Below, in pieces: positions 11,205 to 21,489 of a stretch of DNA of 64,000 bases. The position numbers were made by a program, and so were the translations under genes. Each line of letters opens with the position of its first letter. Position 1 is the first letter of the stretch. The notes beneath the pieces are model-generated. The model made no database searches. It was not told the DNA's origin and was given only the letters and a program-made list of their open reading frames with translations. The DNA is from Anodontia alba. Taxonomy: Eukaryota > Mollusca > Bivalvia > Lucinida > Lucinidae. The stretch lies in NCBI GenBank assembly GCA_964016985.1, contig OZ024833.1:61810963-61874962 (forward strand), read 5' to 3'.

Positions 11205-11280
11205 TTTGCGGACAGCGAAGGCCCTGATCAGACTGCGCAGATGCGCAGTCTGATCTGGGCCTTAGCTGTCAGCATATGCC
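11205..11280. mobile_element. GCGGACAGCGAAG small hairpin element
   Basis: Palindrome with outer arms tgcggacagcgaaggccc / gggccttagctgtcagca and inner arms tgatcagactgcgca / tgcgcagtctgatc. The inner stem resembles HP67 and the 220-bp MITE. Confidence 0.85.
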
Positions 11281-11440
11281 CGAAGAAATGTTTTCGTAAT
11301 GAGTCGCCTCATCAAGATTTAAATTGTTTGTCATTCTGTTTTCATTTTTGACTAAGAGCCTGATTTTGAACAATGGTTCTGATCAGATTCAAAGATGGAA
11401 GAATCCACTTTAGAAACTTTGCGATGAAAGGGTTAAATTA
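11281..11440 (+). mobile_element. truncated HP67-bearing long element
   Basis: Starts within a half hairpin (gagtcgcctcatcaagattt, aaattgtttg) and continues into ttgatcagattcaaagatgg and gatgaaagggttaaat, the same flank as after the hairpins at 4448 and 44519. Confidence 0.6.
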
Positions 11441-11649
11441 AATCGGCTTTTTTCGATTCATTGATATGTCTCTTGCGTCCAAACACACCCTCCCTGCCGA
11501 TCATTTTAGGGTACTAAACTGTGTGTGGATTATGAAGGACAATTAAAGAAGTTATAAACATCTCAGTTCTTGTGTTTGCTTATTGTTATATTTATTACTA
11601 AAATCAGTACGTTTTAACCTTACCTCACATACGAGTATATTTTTGCAAG

Positions 11650-11697
11650 ATGAGTTGTGTGATAGTCAAGCACTAATATCTGAATGAATTCAATAGT
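11650..11697 (+). repeat. left member of a 50-bp direct repeat flanking a SINE
   Basis: gttgtgtgatagtcaagcac + taatatctgaat is repeated with differences at 11903-11945 (attgtgtgatatttaaccac + taatatctaaat), on the other side of the SINE. Confidence 0.6.
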
Positions 11698-11701
11698 AAG
11701 T

Positions 11702-11880
11702 GTTCGGATGACCAAGTAGTTAGCGCTTCCGGCCTCGGATCACGAGGTTCCGGGTTCAAATCCTACTGGATGCGGAATTAAGTCATGACTGCGCTTTATT
11801 GCACAGAACCTTTCTTTATTACCTTTACATCGGCTAGATATGACTTAAAAATGTTGAAAGGGACATAAAGCACCAAATGA
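11702..11880 (+). mobile_element. tRNA-derived SINE
   Basis: Box A-like ggatgaccaagtagttagc and box B gggttcaaatcc (11752-11763) in tRNA-like spacing, followed by a body ending in gttgaaagggacataaagca, a typical mollusc SINE tail. It cannot be a functional tRNA gene, because the acceptor arms do not pair. Confidence 0.75.
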
Positions 11881-11952
11881 TTATCAACCGTCATTTTCAT
11901 AAGACAAATTGTGTGATATTTAACCACTAATATCTAAATACATTCCATGGTT

Positions 11953-12589
11953 ACAATGTAACTTAACAAAGGCGGGAAACTACTCACATAAGACAAATTT
12001 AATTTTCTCATTTCATTTAGTAGTAACATGAAATTAACTAAACACTGAGAATGAAATCCTGCGTTTTAAAACGTTCCGATACCAAAGCTAGTATATGCCG
12101 CTATTCTATGCAAATCACGTGATCACATTGTCGCATCCATGTCCGGTCTCCTAAATCTAATGAAAAAAAAATCTTATTAGGAGCTTTTATTCTGTCAGCT
12201 ATCCCAAAGTTCGTTTATAACAGTTGACACAAATTAATATGACTGAGATGGAAATTGTCAATAATCAGTCGAATCAGTCTCATTGAAAATTACGAAGTGT
12301 CCAAGGTCATTGATTCTTTGTAATGGCACTGCTAAAAATACGTAATCACTCCTGTGCGAAATATATACTTCTAAGCATTTTTTTTTCATACAGGAGGATT
12401 GTTTGAAAAGGTTGAACCCACCAATGTCACCAATGTATCAACACAGCAGACTAGGTCTTATTGAGTATTTGTTCATTAACAGAAATGTAAAATGCAATGT
12501 ACATCACTAAATATCTAAATGGTAACGGCCTTTTGCACACACGACACCGCAAACCAGTGTTACGACCATGCACTCCTAATTTCGATAAT
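11953..12589. other. unassigned sequence
   Basis: No gene or recognised repeat seen. It includes cagtgttacgaccatgca at ~12557, also present near 31098, so part is likely a dispersed repeat. Confidence 0.4.
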
Positions 12590-12764
12590 CTGCCTTGGCA
12601 GATTTCGCATAGCTTGTAGGTACATATTCAATCTCTGACAACCGCGTCAGGGAGTCGAAATTTTTGGCTCAGTGGTTAGAGTACTGGATTTTTATCCGGG
12701 CAGACCGGTTTCGACTCCCACTATAGGCGGGAATGTTTTCATCTATGTTCATTCCTTTGTTTCG
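12590..12764 (+). mobile_element. tRNA-like SINE fragment, copy 1
   Basis: tggctcagtggttagagtac (box A-like) and ccggtttcgactccc (box B-like), preceded by gcatagcttgtaggtacata. A second copy lies at 12891-13070. Confidence 0.7.
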
Positions 12765-12773
12765 ACTTTAATA

Positions 12774-12791
12774 TGGGGGGGGGGGGGGGTG
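12774..12791. repeat. poly-G tract
   Basis: About 15 G followed by tgggg. Low-complexity. Confidence 0.9.
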
Positions 12792-12890
12792 GGGCTACTC
12801 CGAGATTGGAGTTTCTTTCGCCGAAAATGGCTAAAAGATGACTTCCTTGAAAAGGGGAGTTTTACGGCCTGGCACTTCTTTCTTCAAGTA

Positions 12891-13070
12891 TCTGCCATGA
12901 CAGATTACGCATAGCTTGTAGGTATATATTTATTCTGACAACTGTGTCAGAGTCCACTGTTTGGCTCAATGATTAGAGCATTGAAACATTGAATTTTTAA
13001 CCGTGCAGACCGGGTTCGAATCACACGATAGACGGGAAATGTTTTCAGTTATGCTTCATTCCTTTGTTAT
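12891..13070 (+). mobile_element. tRNA-like SINE fragment, copy 2
   Basis: Diverged copy of 12590-12764 (tctgccatgacagattacgc, ggctcaatgattagagcatt, gaccgggttcgaatcac) about 300 bp downstream in the same orientation. Confidence 0.7.
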
Positions 13071-13092
13071 GGATTTCATGTCGTAAGACCAC

Positions 13093-13192
<100 letters not shown>

Positions 13193-13194
13193 GA

Positions 13195-13201
13195 TCTCTC
13201 T

Positions 13202-13247
<46 letters not shown>
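13195..13247. repeat. (TC)n/(TG)n microsatellite
   Basis: Short ctctctctct run passing into ~21 TG units. Open frames through it are artefacts of the repeat. Confidence 0.97.
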
Positions 13248-13248
<1 letters not shown>

Positions 13249-13695
13249 CATTTTAATGCTGTTATATAAGTAGTGTACCCCACAACAAAACACAAGAAAG
13301 ATACAATGCCATGATATCTTCTTATGACATCCTTACATATTGTCCTCATGAATATGAAAAACACTACCCGATAAACAGATCAATTATTAAACATGCAAAC
13401 TCAGCTAAAATCTATTTAATTGAATTTATATGGCTGCATTGCTAGATATGGAAAGCATATATGTATGTGTATGCGTTGCGCTATAATAGGTTTAGTCAAT
13501 ATCTCATTTCTTTTCCCGATGACTGGATACAACTGCCAATGGTACAGATTCCTCCATTTTAACAAGGGAAATAGCTTTTGCTTCTTCTTGAATTATTTCC
13601 TGCGTGCCCCAACATCTAAAAGGAATGTTGCCTTTGAAAGAAAGAACATACGAAAGGACGAATATCGGAGACTCTCATTTGAGAGCCCCTCCTCA

Positions 13696-13696
<1 letters not shown>

Positions 13697-13759
<63 letters not shown>
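13697..13759. repeat. (TA)n microsatellite, ~31 units
   Basis: Second pure (TA)n run, directly abutting the foldback element that starts at 13756. Confidence 0.97.
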
Positions 13760-13762
<3 letters not shown>

Positions 13763-14210
13763 AAGATTTAAACAAACTTCAACAAAGAATTCCGGCCCAA
13801 AGAATTCCGGCCCAAGATCATTACTGATGCGAGTACTTCAGAAAAACGTGTATAGGGAGAAATATGAAATACCACTGGGCTGAGTGAGGTTCGAACCCAC
13901 GCCGGCTACGACGACAGCGCCTAGTCCTTCAGAGTCAGGAGGAGACATAACCACTGTACCATTACGCTTAAAAACAAGTTTCATGGAACAGTATTATGCT
14001 TGATTTCTCTGAATGACCCGTCATAGGGAGAAATATGAAATACCACTGGGCTGAGTGAGGTTCGAACCCACGCCGGCTACGATGACAGCGCCTAGCCCTT
14101 CAGAGTCAGGATTTCATATTTCTCCCTATACATTTTTTTCTGAAGTACTTGCATCAGTAATGATCCTGGGCCGGAATTCTTTGTTGAAGTTTGTTTAAAT
14201 CTTAAATTAT
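13756..14210. mobile_element. foldback element with ~100-bp arms and tRNA-like centre
   Basis: Left arm 13756-13871 and right arm 14113-14210 are inverted: ataatttaagatttaaacaa, cttcaacaaagaattccggc, ttactgatgcgagtacttca, agggagaaatatgaaat. The left arm duplicates aagaattccggccca. The interior holds minus-strand tRNA-like sequence. Confidence 0.85.
13883..13972 (-). mobile_element. tRNA-like (class II type) segment, copy 1
   Basis: Reverse strand has box A-like atggtacagtggttatgtct and box B gtgggttcgaacctcac separated by a long variable-arm-like stretch. It is repeated at 14035-14110 and, inverted, at 14360-14450, so it is repeat-borne and not a tRNA gene. Confidence 0.7.
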
Positions 14211-14299
14211 AATAATATTTCCAAGCTTCAGTATCCTGTGGATCCAGAGAGTTCCTTGTATATAATGAGTGCGCTAGCGCACCAAAATATACCCTATCC

Positions 14300-14475
14300 G
14301 ACGAGTCATTCAGAGAAATCAGGCATTATGCTATTCCATGAAACGTGTTTTTTAACAAGCGTGGTGGTGCAGTGGTTATGTCTCCTGACTCTGAAGGGCT
14401 AGGCGCTGCCGTCGTAGCCGGCGAGGGTTCGAACCTCATTCAGCCCAGTGGTATTTCATATTTCTCCATATATGT
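14300..14475 (+). mobile_element. tRNA-like segment, inverted copy
   Basis: Contains gtggtggtgcagtggttatg, cgagggttcgaacctcattc and the flank tttcatatttctcc. Its upstream flank gagtcattcagagaaatcag is the inverse of 13995-14020, so a second, larger inverted repeat (13890-14020 against 14300-14450) overlaps the foldback. Confidence 0.75.
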
Positions 14476-14567
14476 ATAAGAAGCATATTCATTTCGTTTG
14501 GAGAAGACGTTTTTCCCTTTTTGGGACGAATGTTTGCAATCGCGCCAAAGTATACATACACAAATAT

Positions 14568-14880
14568 TTCCTTAAGGTTGTTGTCCACGTGATTATAATT
14601 GAATAATGAAATCCAACTCGAGTTAGACGGACTAAACAAATGTTCACAATATGCAACCAACAACCTATTGTCTCCGAACAGAACTGTAAAACCTGGACTG
14701 GGCTTTGTGCTGGGACATTGGCAAACAGTGCAGATCTAGCTCAGACGCACAGAACGCGGCGTCTGATCAAGATCTGCACTGTTTGTTTAAATTACAGGAA
14801 GTTAAGTGTTAAATAAAACAGTCTAAAGTCCCCGTTCAAGACCATTTCCCAGCCTACACTCAGACAGTCGACCCACTAGT
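14568..14880 (+). mobile_element. HP67-containing ~400-bp element, copy 1
   Basis: Shares ggttgttgtccacgtgatta, ctgtaaaacctggactgg, then the hairpin, then cagtctaaagtccccgttca and cctacactcagacagt with 61436-61810 and, inverted, 16003-16372. The hairpin sits at the same internal position in all three. Confidence 0.8.
14721..14785. mobile_element. HP67 hairpin inside the 400-bp element
   Basis: Outer arms gcaaacagtgcagatct / agatctgcactgtttg carry paired changes (T-to-C and CC-to-TC) relative to the consensus. Confidence 0.85.
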
Positions 14881-14892
14881 GCTGTCAGTGGT

Positions 14893-14938
14893 TAAAATGT
14901 GAGTAGCTTTTGCAGTTGCAAAAGCTACTCACATTTTA
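14893..14938. repeat. 46-bp perfect palindrome
   Basis: Arms taaaatgtgagtagcttttg then c, agt loop region, and the exact reverse. A related half (tggcagttgcagaagctatc) is at 27090. Probably a tiny foldback. Confidence 0.85.
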
Positions 14939-15103
14939 TTTAGCAAAAATATTAGCACATATGCCATATTTAATGATCATACGTTACCGATACGTTAACT
15001 AACGACATCGTTAGTTTTGAACAACTGGGCCCTGATGTAGATACACAATCACAGCAGGAACTTGCTCTGTTGGGGTACAATCTATAGTATCTAATATCAG
15101 AAA

Positions 15104-15170
15104 ATGAAGGCTCTGATCAGACTGCGCTGATACGCATCCTGATCGAGGACTGTGGTGTCTGTGTATGCTG
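15104..15170. mobile_element. degenerate GCGGACAGCGAAG-type hairpin
   Basis: gaaggctctgatcagactgc, gcgctgatacgc and gtgtctgtgtatgctgg fit the family at 11205 with many mismatches. Confidence 0.5.
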
Positions 15171-15288
15171 GAAAACACTTTTTCGCTTGGCGAAGATCAC
15201 ATTACTATGTCAGTACAACGAACGTCATGGCGAAAAACAATCAGCCATGGCGGGCATAAAACGTCTCATACTTCACTTTTAAGTAGAT

Positions 15289-15395
15289 CCCAGCTAGCAT
15301 TCTACGTAAATCTACATCGGGCCGTCATCGGCCCGTCAGCTACCCTGACGGGCCGATGACGGCCCGATATAGATTTATGTAGAATGCTGACTGGG
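15289..15395. mobile_element. CCCAGC-ended palindromic MITE
   Basis: 107 bp. Arms cccagctagcattctacgta, aatctacatcgggccgtcat, cggcccgtcag, with the reverse complement ending gaatgctgactggg. CCCAGC ends are shared with 31476-31594 and 58129-58319, though the interiors differ. Confidence 0.88.
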
Positions 15396-15830
15396 GTTAT
15401 ATTTTCTGGTCCTTTGTGACTATCAAGTCTATTTCAGGTTATTTGAACATTTATATGAAGGTCACTGATGAGGCTTAATTAGCCGAAACTAACTCATCTG
15501 ACCCAGACAACTTGACACTACAGCTGTTGTCACTTTTGTAAATGTGTTCATTGCTCTCAAGGGGCATTCCTTTAAGAATCTATGTTTTCTAATTTAAAAG
15601 TCTTTTCTAGAAGAAGACTTACAATTAATGGATATATGGTATGAAGACCCAGATTCGAGAACAGACGTGAATAACAGCGTGTACGTAATAAAAAAAAGTT
15701 GATAATCTCAATGCGTTAATGACAAATGCAACATTTATTTGATTTCATGGATGAATACAAAATAGTTCTGATTCTGTCAGGTTTCTAAAGTGAGAAAAGC
15801 ATAGAATTAAATGCGTTTCCTAGATTTAAC
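15396..15830. other. unassigned sequence
   Basis: No supported feature was seen. Confidence 0.4.
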
Positions 15831-15998
15831 TTAACCTTTACCACTATCTGGGCTAATTCAGCAGACGACAACCGGTTGGTATTTTTCTTATTTTTTCCAG
15901 ATAACAGGATTTGAAATTTCTGTTTTCTGGAAAAAAAATAAGAAAAATATTTCAGTATGTCGCCTGCTGAAAATTTTACCCAGAATGCTAAAGGTTAA
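15831..15998. mobile_element. TTAACCTT foldback MITE, copy 1
   Basis: Inverted arms: ttaacctttaccactatctg and cagcagacgac on the left; gtcgcctgctgaaaatttta, cccagaatgctaaaggttaa on the right. The centre has ttcttattttttccag / ctggaaaaaaaataagaaa. Confidence 0.82.
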
Positions 15999-16002
15999 TA
16001 AA

Positions 16003-16372
16003 TATAAATAAATGTATCCAGGAATCAAAGTACTGACAGAACTGGTGGGTAGATTGTCTCTGAATGTAGGCTGGGAAGATGGTCCTGAACGGAGGCGTAA
16101 GGATGTTTCGTTTAATCTTTAACTTCTTGTAACTTAAGCAAACAGTGCAGTCCCTGATCAGACGCCGCGTTCTGTGGAATCTAACCTGAGTCTTCATTGT
16201 TTGCCAATGCCCCAGTCCATGTTTTAAAACTAACCCACTTTACACTGCACTCTGACGTCACAGTGACGACAATAGTGCGGTTATAAATAACCGTTACCTG
16301 GATTTGGTCTAACGCGTGGTTTGATAATATTGGTCAATGATAATCACGTGGACAACTACCTTAAGGGAATTT
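16003..16372 (-). mobile_element. HP67-containing ~400-bp element, copy 2 (inverted)
   Basis: Reverse complement of the element at 14568 and 61436: tgacagaactggtgggt, ctgaatgtaggctgggaaga, hairpin 16138-16204, cagtccatgttttaaaac, gataatcacgtggacaacta. It extends through cactgcactctgacgtcaca, also seen at 61555. Confidence 0.8.
16138..16204. mobile_element. HP67 hairpin inside the inverted 400-bp element
   Basis: Left arm is close to consensus (gcaaacagtgcagtccctga); the right inner arm has decayed (ggaatctaacctgagtc). Confidence 0.8.
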
Positions 16373-16540
16373 TGGCGTTTGTTTACTGTGGTTCGACTGT
16401 AAATAAGCGACTCAAAATCTGCACCTCAGATGTTAAAAGCGAATTGATCGGATACACTTGATAGAGGTTCCATCAGTTGTACAAATAAGACAATTTTTGC
16501 GACTTCTCATTTGTTGTTCTGTTCACCAAGCCTCTTTTAA

Positions 16541-16660
16541 TAATGGGTCTATCCTAAAAGGAAAGAATTTGCTCCCACAGCACCATTTTACAGACGGGAG
16601 GCTAAACGATATTGACAGAGTTGCCTCCCTTTATTTTGAACATATCCATTCGACTTAAGT
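16541..16660 (+). mobile_element. AAAGGAAAGAATTTGCTCCC repeat, partial
   Basis: gggtctatcctaaaaggaaa, gaatttgctccc and gacagagttgcctccc follow the order seen at 45215-45320 and 31690-31800. Non-coding dispersed repeat. Confidence 0.6.
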
Positions 16661-17190
16661 ACGTATTCCTTCAAATTAGATAGAAAGTTGTTGGTAATGC
16701 GTTATTATACGTTCTTAAATATATTTTCAGCAAAGATACTTTTAAGCCCTTTTAATATTTTGCTATCCACTTTCAAAATTACCATATTTTTGGACTAACA
16801 AAACGCATAACTTTCAATGAAATAGCTAAATTTGCAATTTATGTGATGGTTTAATGTCTTATTGCACGCACAAATAGGCATTCGCCATCCTGATTTGAAT
16901 AAATATGTGGTAGAACTAGATTTAAACGCCGAATTGCAAAGACAAAAATCAGCAATAATCAGAACAATGACTTTCAAGACATAGATCCGCTAGTAAAAGG
17001 TTTCTACTGATATACCGGAGAAATGTGATTAGCACATCCATCTGAAATTTATAATTCTAAGACATTGCTCGATTTAACATATTGTGAACTGAATAGACTC
17101 TCCCACACTATATATTGGAAGAGTCCAATTTCAATTTTAGGTACGCCCGGCCATGAGATTTACATATTCCTAGAGAAAAATGACTTATTT
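16661..17190. other. unassigned sequence
   Basis: No gene or repeat array was recognised. Confidence 0.4.
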
Positions 17191-17259
17191 GCAAACAGTG
17201 GAGACCCCCTGATCAGACGCCGCGTTCTGCGGCGTCTGATCTGGGTCTGCACTGTTTGC
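17191..17259. mobile_element. HP67 hairpin, near-consensus
   Basis: Inner arms tgatcagacgccgcg / gcggcgtctgatct are perfect around loop ttct. The left arm has an extra 'cc' (gagacccccctga region). Confidence 0.88.
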
Positions 17260-17443
17260 AAATTACCTTTTTAAGGGTTTCCAGACTACTTCAGAACACC
17301 TCTGTTGTATTTGCGCTAAGATAAGCCCCGCCCCATTTTCAGTGGGTGCTTTAATAAAATTTTTCCTGACTATTTCTGATGTTTTAAAATACGATAAAAA
17401 GGAATGCTTCATTTATTCAGAAATCCCAAATTCACTGCCTGCC

Positions 17444-17480
17444 GCAAAAAAAAAAAAAAAAAAAAAATAAATAAAAATAA
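17444..17480. repeat. poly-A tract
   Basis: ~23 A followed by ataaataaaaataa. Confidence 0.9.
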
Positions 17481-17560
17481 TTAGGGACATGCACGTTAAT
17501 AACATTTTTGAAGGCTCTTTTTTATAATATAATAAAAAACTGCAAATCTCTATTGCCTGT

Positions 17561-17795
17561 TTAACCTTAAAAGCGCTAAACAAAATTGAAGCTGACGACA
17601 TTCTAATTTTCCTTCTTTTTTTTTTTTTTTTTTTTTAATTGTTTGTTTGTTTTCAGAGAAAAATAAGACTTGGCATTTGGATTGGCAAACAATTGAAATA
17701 AAACGCAAAGCCTTATTACATGTATCTCTGAAAAATAAACAAAAATCAAAATGTCGTCCGCTGCAGTTGCGTTTTGTGCTTTTAAAGTAAAGGCA
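17561..17795. mobile_element. TTAACCTT/GACGAC foldback MITE, copy 2
   Basis: ttaaccttaaaagcgctaaa and gctgacgacattctaatttt on the left are inverted as aaaatgtcgtccgctgcagt and gtgcttttaaagtaaagg on the right. A ~23-T run lies inside the left half. Confidence 0.72.
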
Positions 17796-18240
17796 GGTGC
17801 AGTAGGAGACTAATACGGAACTTGTATCCGTCGGCAAAATAAAATGAATTCTCGCCATTAATGATTCCGGGACGTTGCCATAGTAAAATATTCATGCCAT
17901 GCATGATGTAAATTAATTTTTTGGCTGCTAGTATGCTAATATTAATTACTGCCTAAAATAATTTATACTCACAAAGGAATAACATTCTCAAGACGTATTC
18001 CTCAAACCGTTGTTTTCTTGTATTTTGACTTCATAGATTTCCCAGGAGTCTCGTAATGCCACGCGAGACTTTTTAAATGTAGCAGTTTTGCATTTCAAAC
18101 AATTGGAATACTACATGGGCCGATCCAAGCCAAAGACGCCTTCCTTTATTTGCTAAATGCCCACTCAGATCCTTCTGTGCATGATCCTGAGAGCATTTGT
18201 GATTATTGAGTTATCCATTATCCATAAAATCTTTAAGTGA
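17796..18240. other. unassigned sequence
   Basis: No supported feature was seen. Confidence 0.4.
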
Positions 18241-18242
18241 GT

Positions 18243-18303
18243 AGCAAAGATCCCACTGTGCTGATGCACAGGCTGTTCATGGTCTTCGCTGTCTGCATAT
18301 GAC
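18243..18303. mobile_element. GCGGACAGCGAAG-type hairpin, degenerate
   Basis: gtagcaaagatcccactgtg, ctgatgcacaggctg and ggtcttcgctgtctgcatat retain the family order with a weak left arm. Confidence 0.6.
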
Positions 18304-18651
18304 GCAAAGACACTTTTTCAGCGGTGGCGGCTGGCGTGTAAATGGGTCGTATATGTATTAAAAGCCTCTGTCTGATGTTACAAAAGATATTTGAGGACAT
18401 TGTTTGGGTCCTTCAATTACGCGGCTGCACAAGGAAAGAAAGTATTGAAAACTACAATGTAATTCTTCATGTCAGTCAGGAACTATTTGATCACACCTAA
18501 TCAGCACTGGAAAACGATTGGATTGGTGAGATGGGTTTAAGACCTATCAGAAAGCATTTCATCAATGCATGTCTGTTGACAGCCTTAGTCGAAAGGACCC
18601 TTTACGTTTACAGGGACAGCAAATGCTGTTAGATCCAATGTGGTGCAACTT

Positions 18652-18866
18652 GAGAAAACGTACCTTCTGATATGTGCGCCCAAAGAAGACTCAAATTAGC
18701 CTGTGCATTCGTGCAGTCTGATTAATCATCGTTGTACGCGTGAAGAAACTGCATCCTTGTCTATCCAAAATGCGCCCAGTGAAAATTCTGATCAGACTGC
18801 GCGAATACGCAGGCTGATCTGAATATTCGCAAGGCGCACATATCTGAAGGTACCTTTCTCACTTTG
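18652..18866. mobile_element. 220-bp GTACCTTC foldback MITE, copy 1
   Basis: Ends gagaaaacgtaccttctgat / tctgaaggtacctttctc are inverted. Subterminal gtgcgcccaaagaag / ttcgcaaggcgcac follow. An inner hairpin tgatcagactgcgcg / acgcaggctgatct lies on the right. Other copies: 25098, 29048, 33911, 40178, 52827, 55942. Confidence 0.85.
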
Positions 18867-18987
18867 CGGTTGAAATATATCAAAGAGTTCGAAAAAGCCG
18901 AAATTGGTCGGAGATTGCGTCATGCGCTTAATGGGAATTACTACATTTTCAAGGAAGACAACCTGCCAAGTTTTCATTGTTTGAAAA

Positions 18988-19055
18988 ATGGTCTGTTCTT
19001 GAAGGAAAGAATTTGCTCCTAACTAAAATTATTTTCTAACAGAGCAGACTCTTTT
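18988..19055 (+). mobile_element. AAAGGAAAGAATTTGCTCC repeat, fragment
   Basis: tggtctgttcttgaaggaaa, gaatttgctcct and aacagagcagac match the family at 16541 and 53203. Confidence 0.55.
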
Positions 19056-19136
19056 TAGTTGGCATGCAGTAATGGTTGGCATGCAGTAAAGCACAGAGGA
19101 AGTCACAAACGTTATTTCCCATCGCTTGGTGGAAAT

Positions 19137-19414
19137 CATCACGAACACATGCCTATATAATGTTGACCCCTTAAATTCCACTTTTATTTAGTAAAACTAG
19201 GGTTTACACGGGTAAACATTATTTTTTCTTATTTCTGCTCAAAACCATAGATTGTGGGTACTTGTTAGAACCGCCTCGCCGAGGTGACTCTAACGAGTAC
19301 CCACAATCTATGTTTTGAGCAAAAATATGAAAAATATCAGAAATATTATCTGAAAATTTTCATGTTTTGGTGGTAAAGCTTTTAGTATATTTGAATAGGC
19401 TTGTTTTCGTAATG
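19137..19414 (+). mobile_element. CATYACG MITE, copy A4
   Basis: 278 bp, both ends and the central palindrome present, with one arm showing gaggtgactctaacgag. Confidence 0.92.
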
Positions 19415-20353
19415 TGGTGAAAAATTTACCAAGTATATTAAGTCCCCATAAAGAATGTTTAGGTGATGTAATTACGCTCAGCAAATCATGAATTTACTGC
19501 ACACAGACCCCGTGCTATGAGAGGCGCTTCTAACGAGTATACAAAGCATGGTTTGTGAAGAAATCAGAAAATATTTTATATACAGATACATGTATGTAAA
19601 CCTATGGAAATTTTGGTTTATAAAATAAAGATATGCGATCACAATTATTTCAAGAAGCAAAGAACAAAACAATAAACGATTGAAAAGTTGGTTTGAAAAC
19701 TGCAAAATTCTGAAAAACAAACTAACCTAATATTGTATACCCTTATTTTCACTATATATTACGAGGGAACCTAGAGGTACATGTTGATAATGTAATATAT
19801 CTCTCTTCCTTATCACCGGAAGCAACTTCAAACAGTAAAACAATCAAAACTATCAACAAAAAGACAGAAAGATGAAAACTTTTCTGTATTCGGTTCTATC
19901 ATAACCTCGAGCATGTGCAAGTCGGAAAGCTTTGACCACATGTTTGTCGCTAGAATGTGACGCACCGGTAAATATAGCCGATTATCTGCATACCGCTGAT
20001 TGAGAATCTCTGCTGCAGGCAGATGAATGATTTTCAGAGTGGTAGACATAGCCGCTCGGAAAATATTCAACGACATCGCAGAGCTTCAAGTATAATAAAA
20101 TATAGTGTCCGGCGCATTTATCATCGAAAAATGGCGAATTTCTTATCAGTAGTTAGTTGAACAAACGGGCTTATCGAATCTTTCTGCTGAAACGCTGAAA
20201 CTATTTTGCTTTATCGTTTACATAATACCTAAGCTCTATGGATGACAGAAATATTGATTTCATTAGATTTAATTAGTTAACGTTCTAAGGCGATAGTTCT
20301 TGTGTTCTATGTTCTTTGTGGGGGTATTATGGTTGCTTGCTGTGTGGCTACTT
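19415..20353. other. unassigned, with a half-hairpin scrap
   Basis: gaggcgcttctaacgagtat at 19520 is a lone arm of the TTAGAA hairpin core. 20283-20340 begins cgttctaaggcgatagttct, a phrase common to repeat R. No gene seen. Confidence 0.4.
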
Positions 20354-20498
20354 ACAGTCGTACATCAATAGCTCGAACATCGATGGCTCGTTAACCACGG
20401 CTGATTCGAACTCGTGTTTGTATCCTTACGAAATTCTTCCGATAGCTCAAGAAAAGAAACAATACGGGTGTGAACTCATTAGAATCGCCTTATAGTGA
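20354..20498 (+). mobile_element. pogo-like MITE P2, left half
   Basis: cagtcgtacatcaatagctc, cgaacatcgatggctcg and aattcttccgatagctcaag, then gaactcattagaatcgcctt (left arm of the central hairpin), where it stops. The break falls at the palindrome centre. Confidence 0.7.
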
Positions 20499-20618
20499 TT
20501 GGCAACCAGCTACATTCAGGCTTATGTCCTAAACAGTATATTTTGTTACAAAAATGAAAGTGAAGATACCTAGCCAAAGGTATGATCACCACTGAGACAT
20601 AGCCTTCCCGAAGAACCA

Positions 20619-20645
20619 AAAAAAAAAAAAAAAAAAAAAAAAAAA
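20619..20645. repeat. poly-A tract (27)
   Basis: Long A run ~40 bp before the 61-bp satellite. Confidence 0.95.
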
Positions 20646-20682
20646 GGAGAGGTGAGAAACAAATAGTGACAAAACAATTGGT

Positions 20683-21395
20683 GGCTCCTTATATAATCAC
20701 AGTAATGCACTAGTCCATATAACAAATGATATAACTTTGCGAACCTGCGCTCCTTAATCAAAGCAATCCACAAGTCCATATAACAAATGATACTGATATG
20801 CTAACCAGGGACCTCTCAATCAAAGCAATGCAGAGTCCATATAGCAAATGGTAAAACTAAGCGAAACCTAAGCTCCTTAATCAAAGCAATATGTCAATCA
20901 AATAACAAATGGTACAGATATGCGAATTTGAGCTCCTTTAAGTCATGCACCAGTCTATATTACAAATGGTATAACTATGCGAACCTTAGCTCCTTAATCA
21001 AAGCAAAGTACCAGTCAATATAACAAATGGTATAACTATGCGAACCTTAGCACCTTAATCAAAGCAACGCACTAGTACATATAACAAATGGTACAATTAT
21101 GCGAACCTTAGCACCTTAATTAGAGCAACGCACTAGTCTATATAACAAATGGTATAACTATGCGAACCTTAGCACCTTAATCAAAGCAACGCACTAGTAC
21201 ATATAACAAATGGTACAATTATGCGAACCTTAGCACCTTAATCAGAGCAACGCACTAGTCTATATAACAAATGGTATAGCTATGCGAACTTTAGCACCTT
21301 AATCAAAGCAACGCACCAGTCCATATAACAAATGGTACAACAATGCTAACCTAAGCACCTTAATCCTTAACTAAAGCAATGCGTTTTGATTAATG
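20683..21395. repeat. 61-bp satellite, ~11 units with a dimeric higher-order pattern
   Basis: Units contain atataacaaatggtacaatt, atgcgaaccttagc and accttaatcaaagcaacgca. Spacing of aaagcaac/agagcaac at 21061, 21122, 21183 and 21244 is exactly 61 bp. Units at 21061 and 21183 share 'tacatat..tacaatt', while 21122 and 21244 share 'tctatat..tata(a/g)ct', so the recent unit of duplication was a 122-bp dimer. The left units are more diverged and contain indels. Confidence 0.95.
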
Positions 21396-21489
21396 GAGCT
21401 AAGGTACGCGTATTTGTACAATTTTTGTCATTCATCTTACATACAAGATGAAATAGAAGCTATGAAAAAAATGTAACATTCGACGTTTG

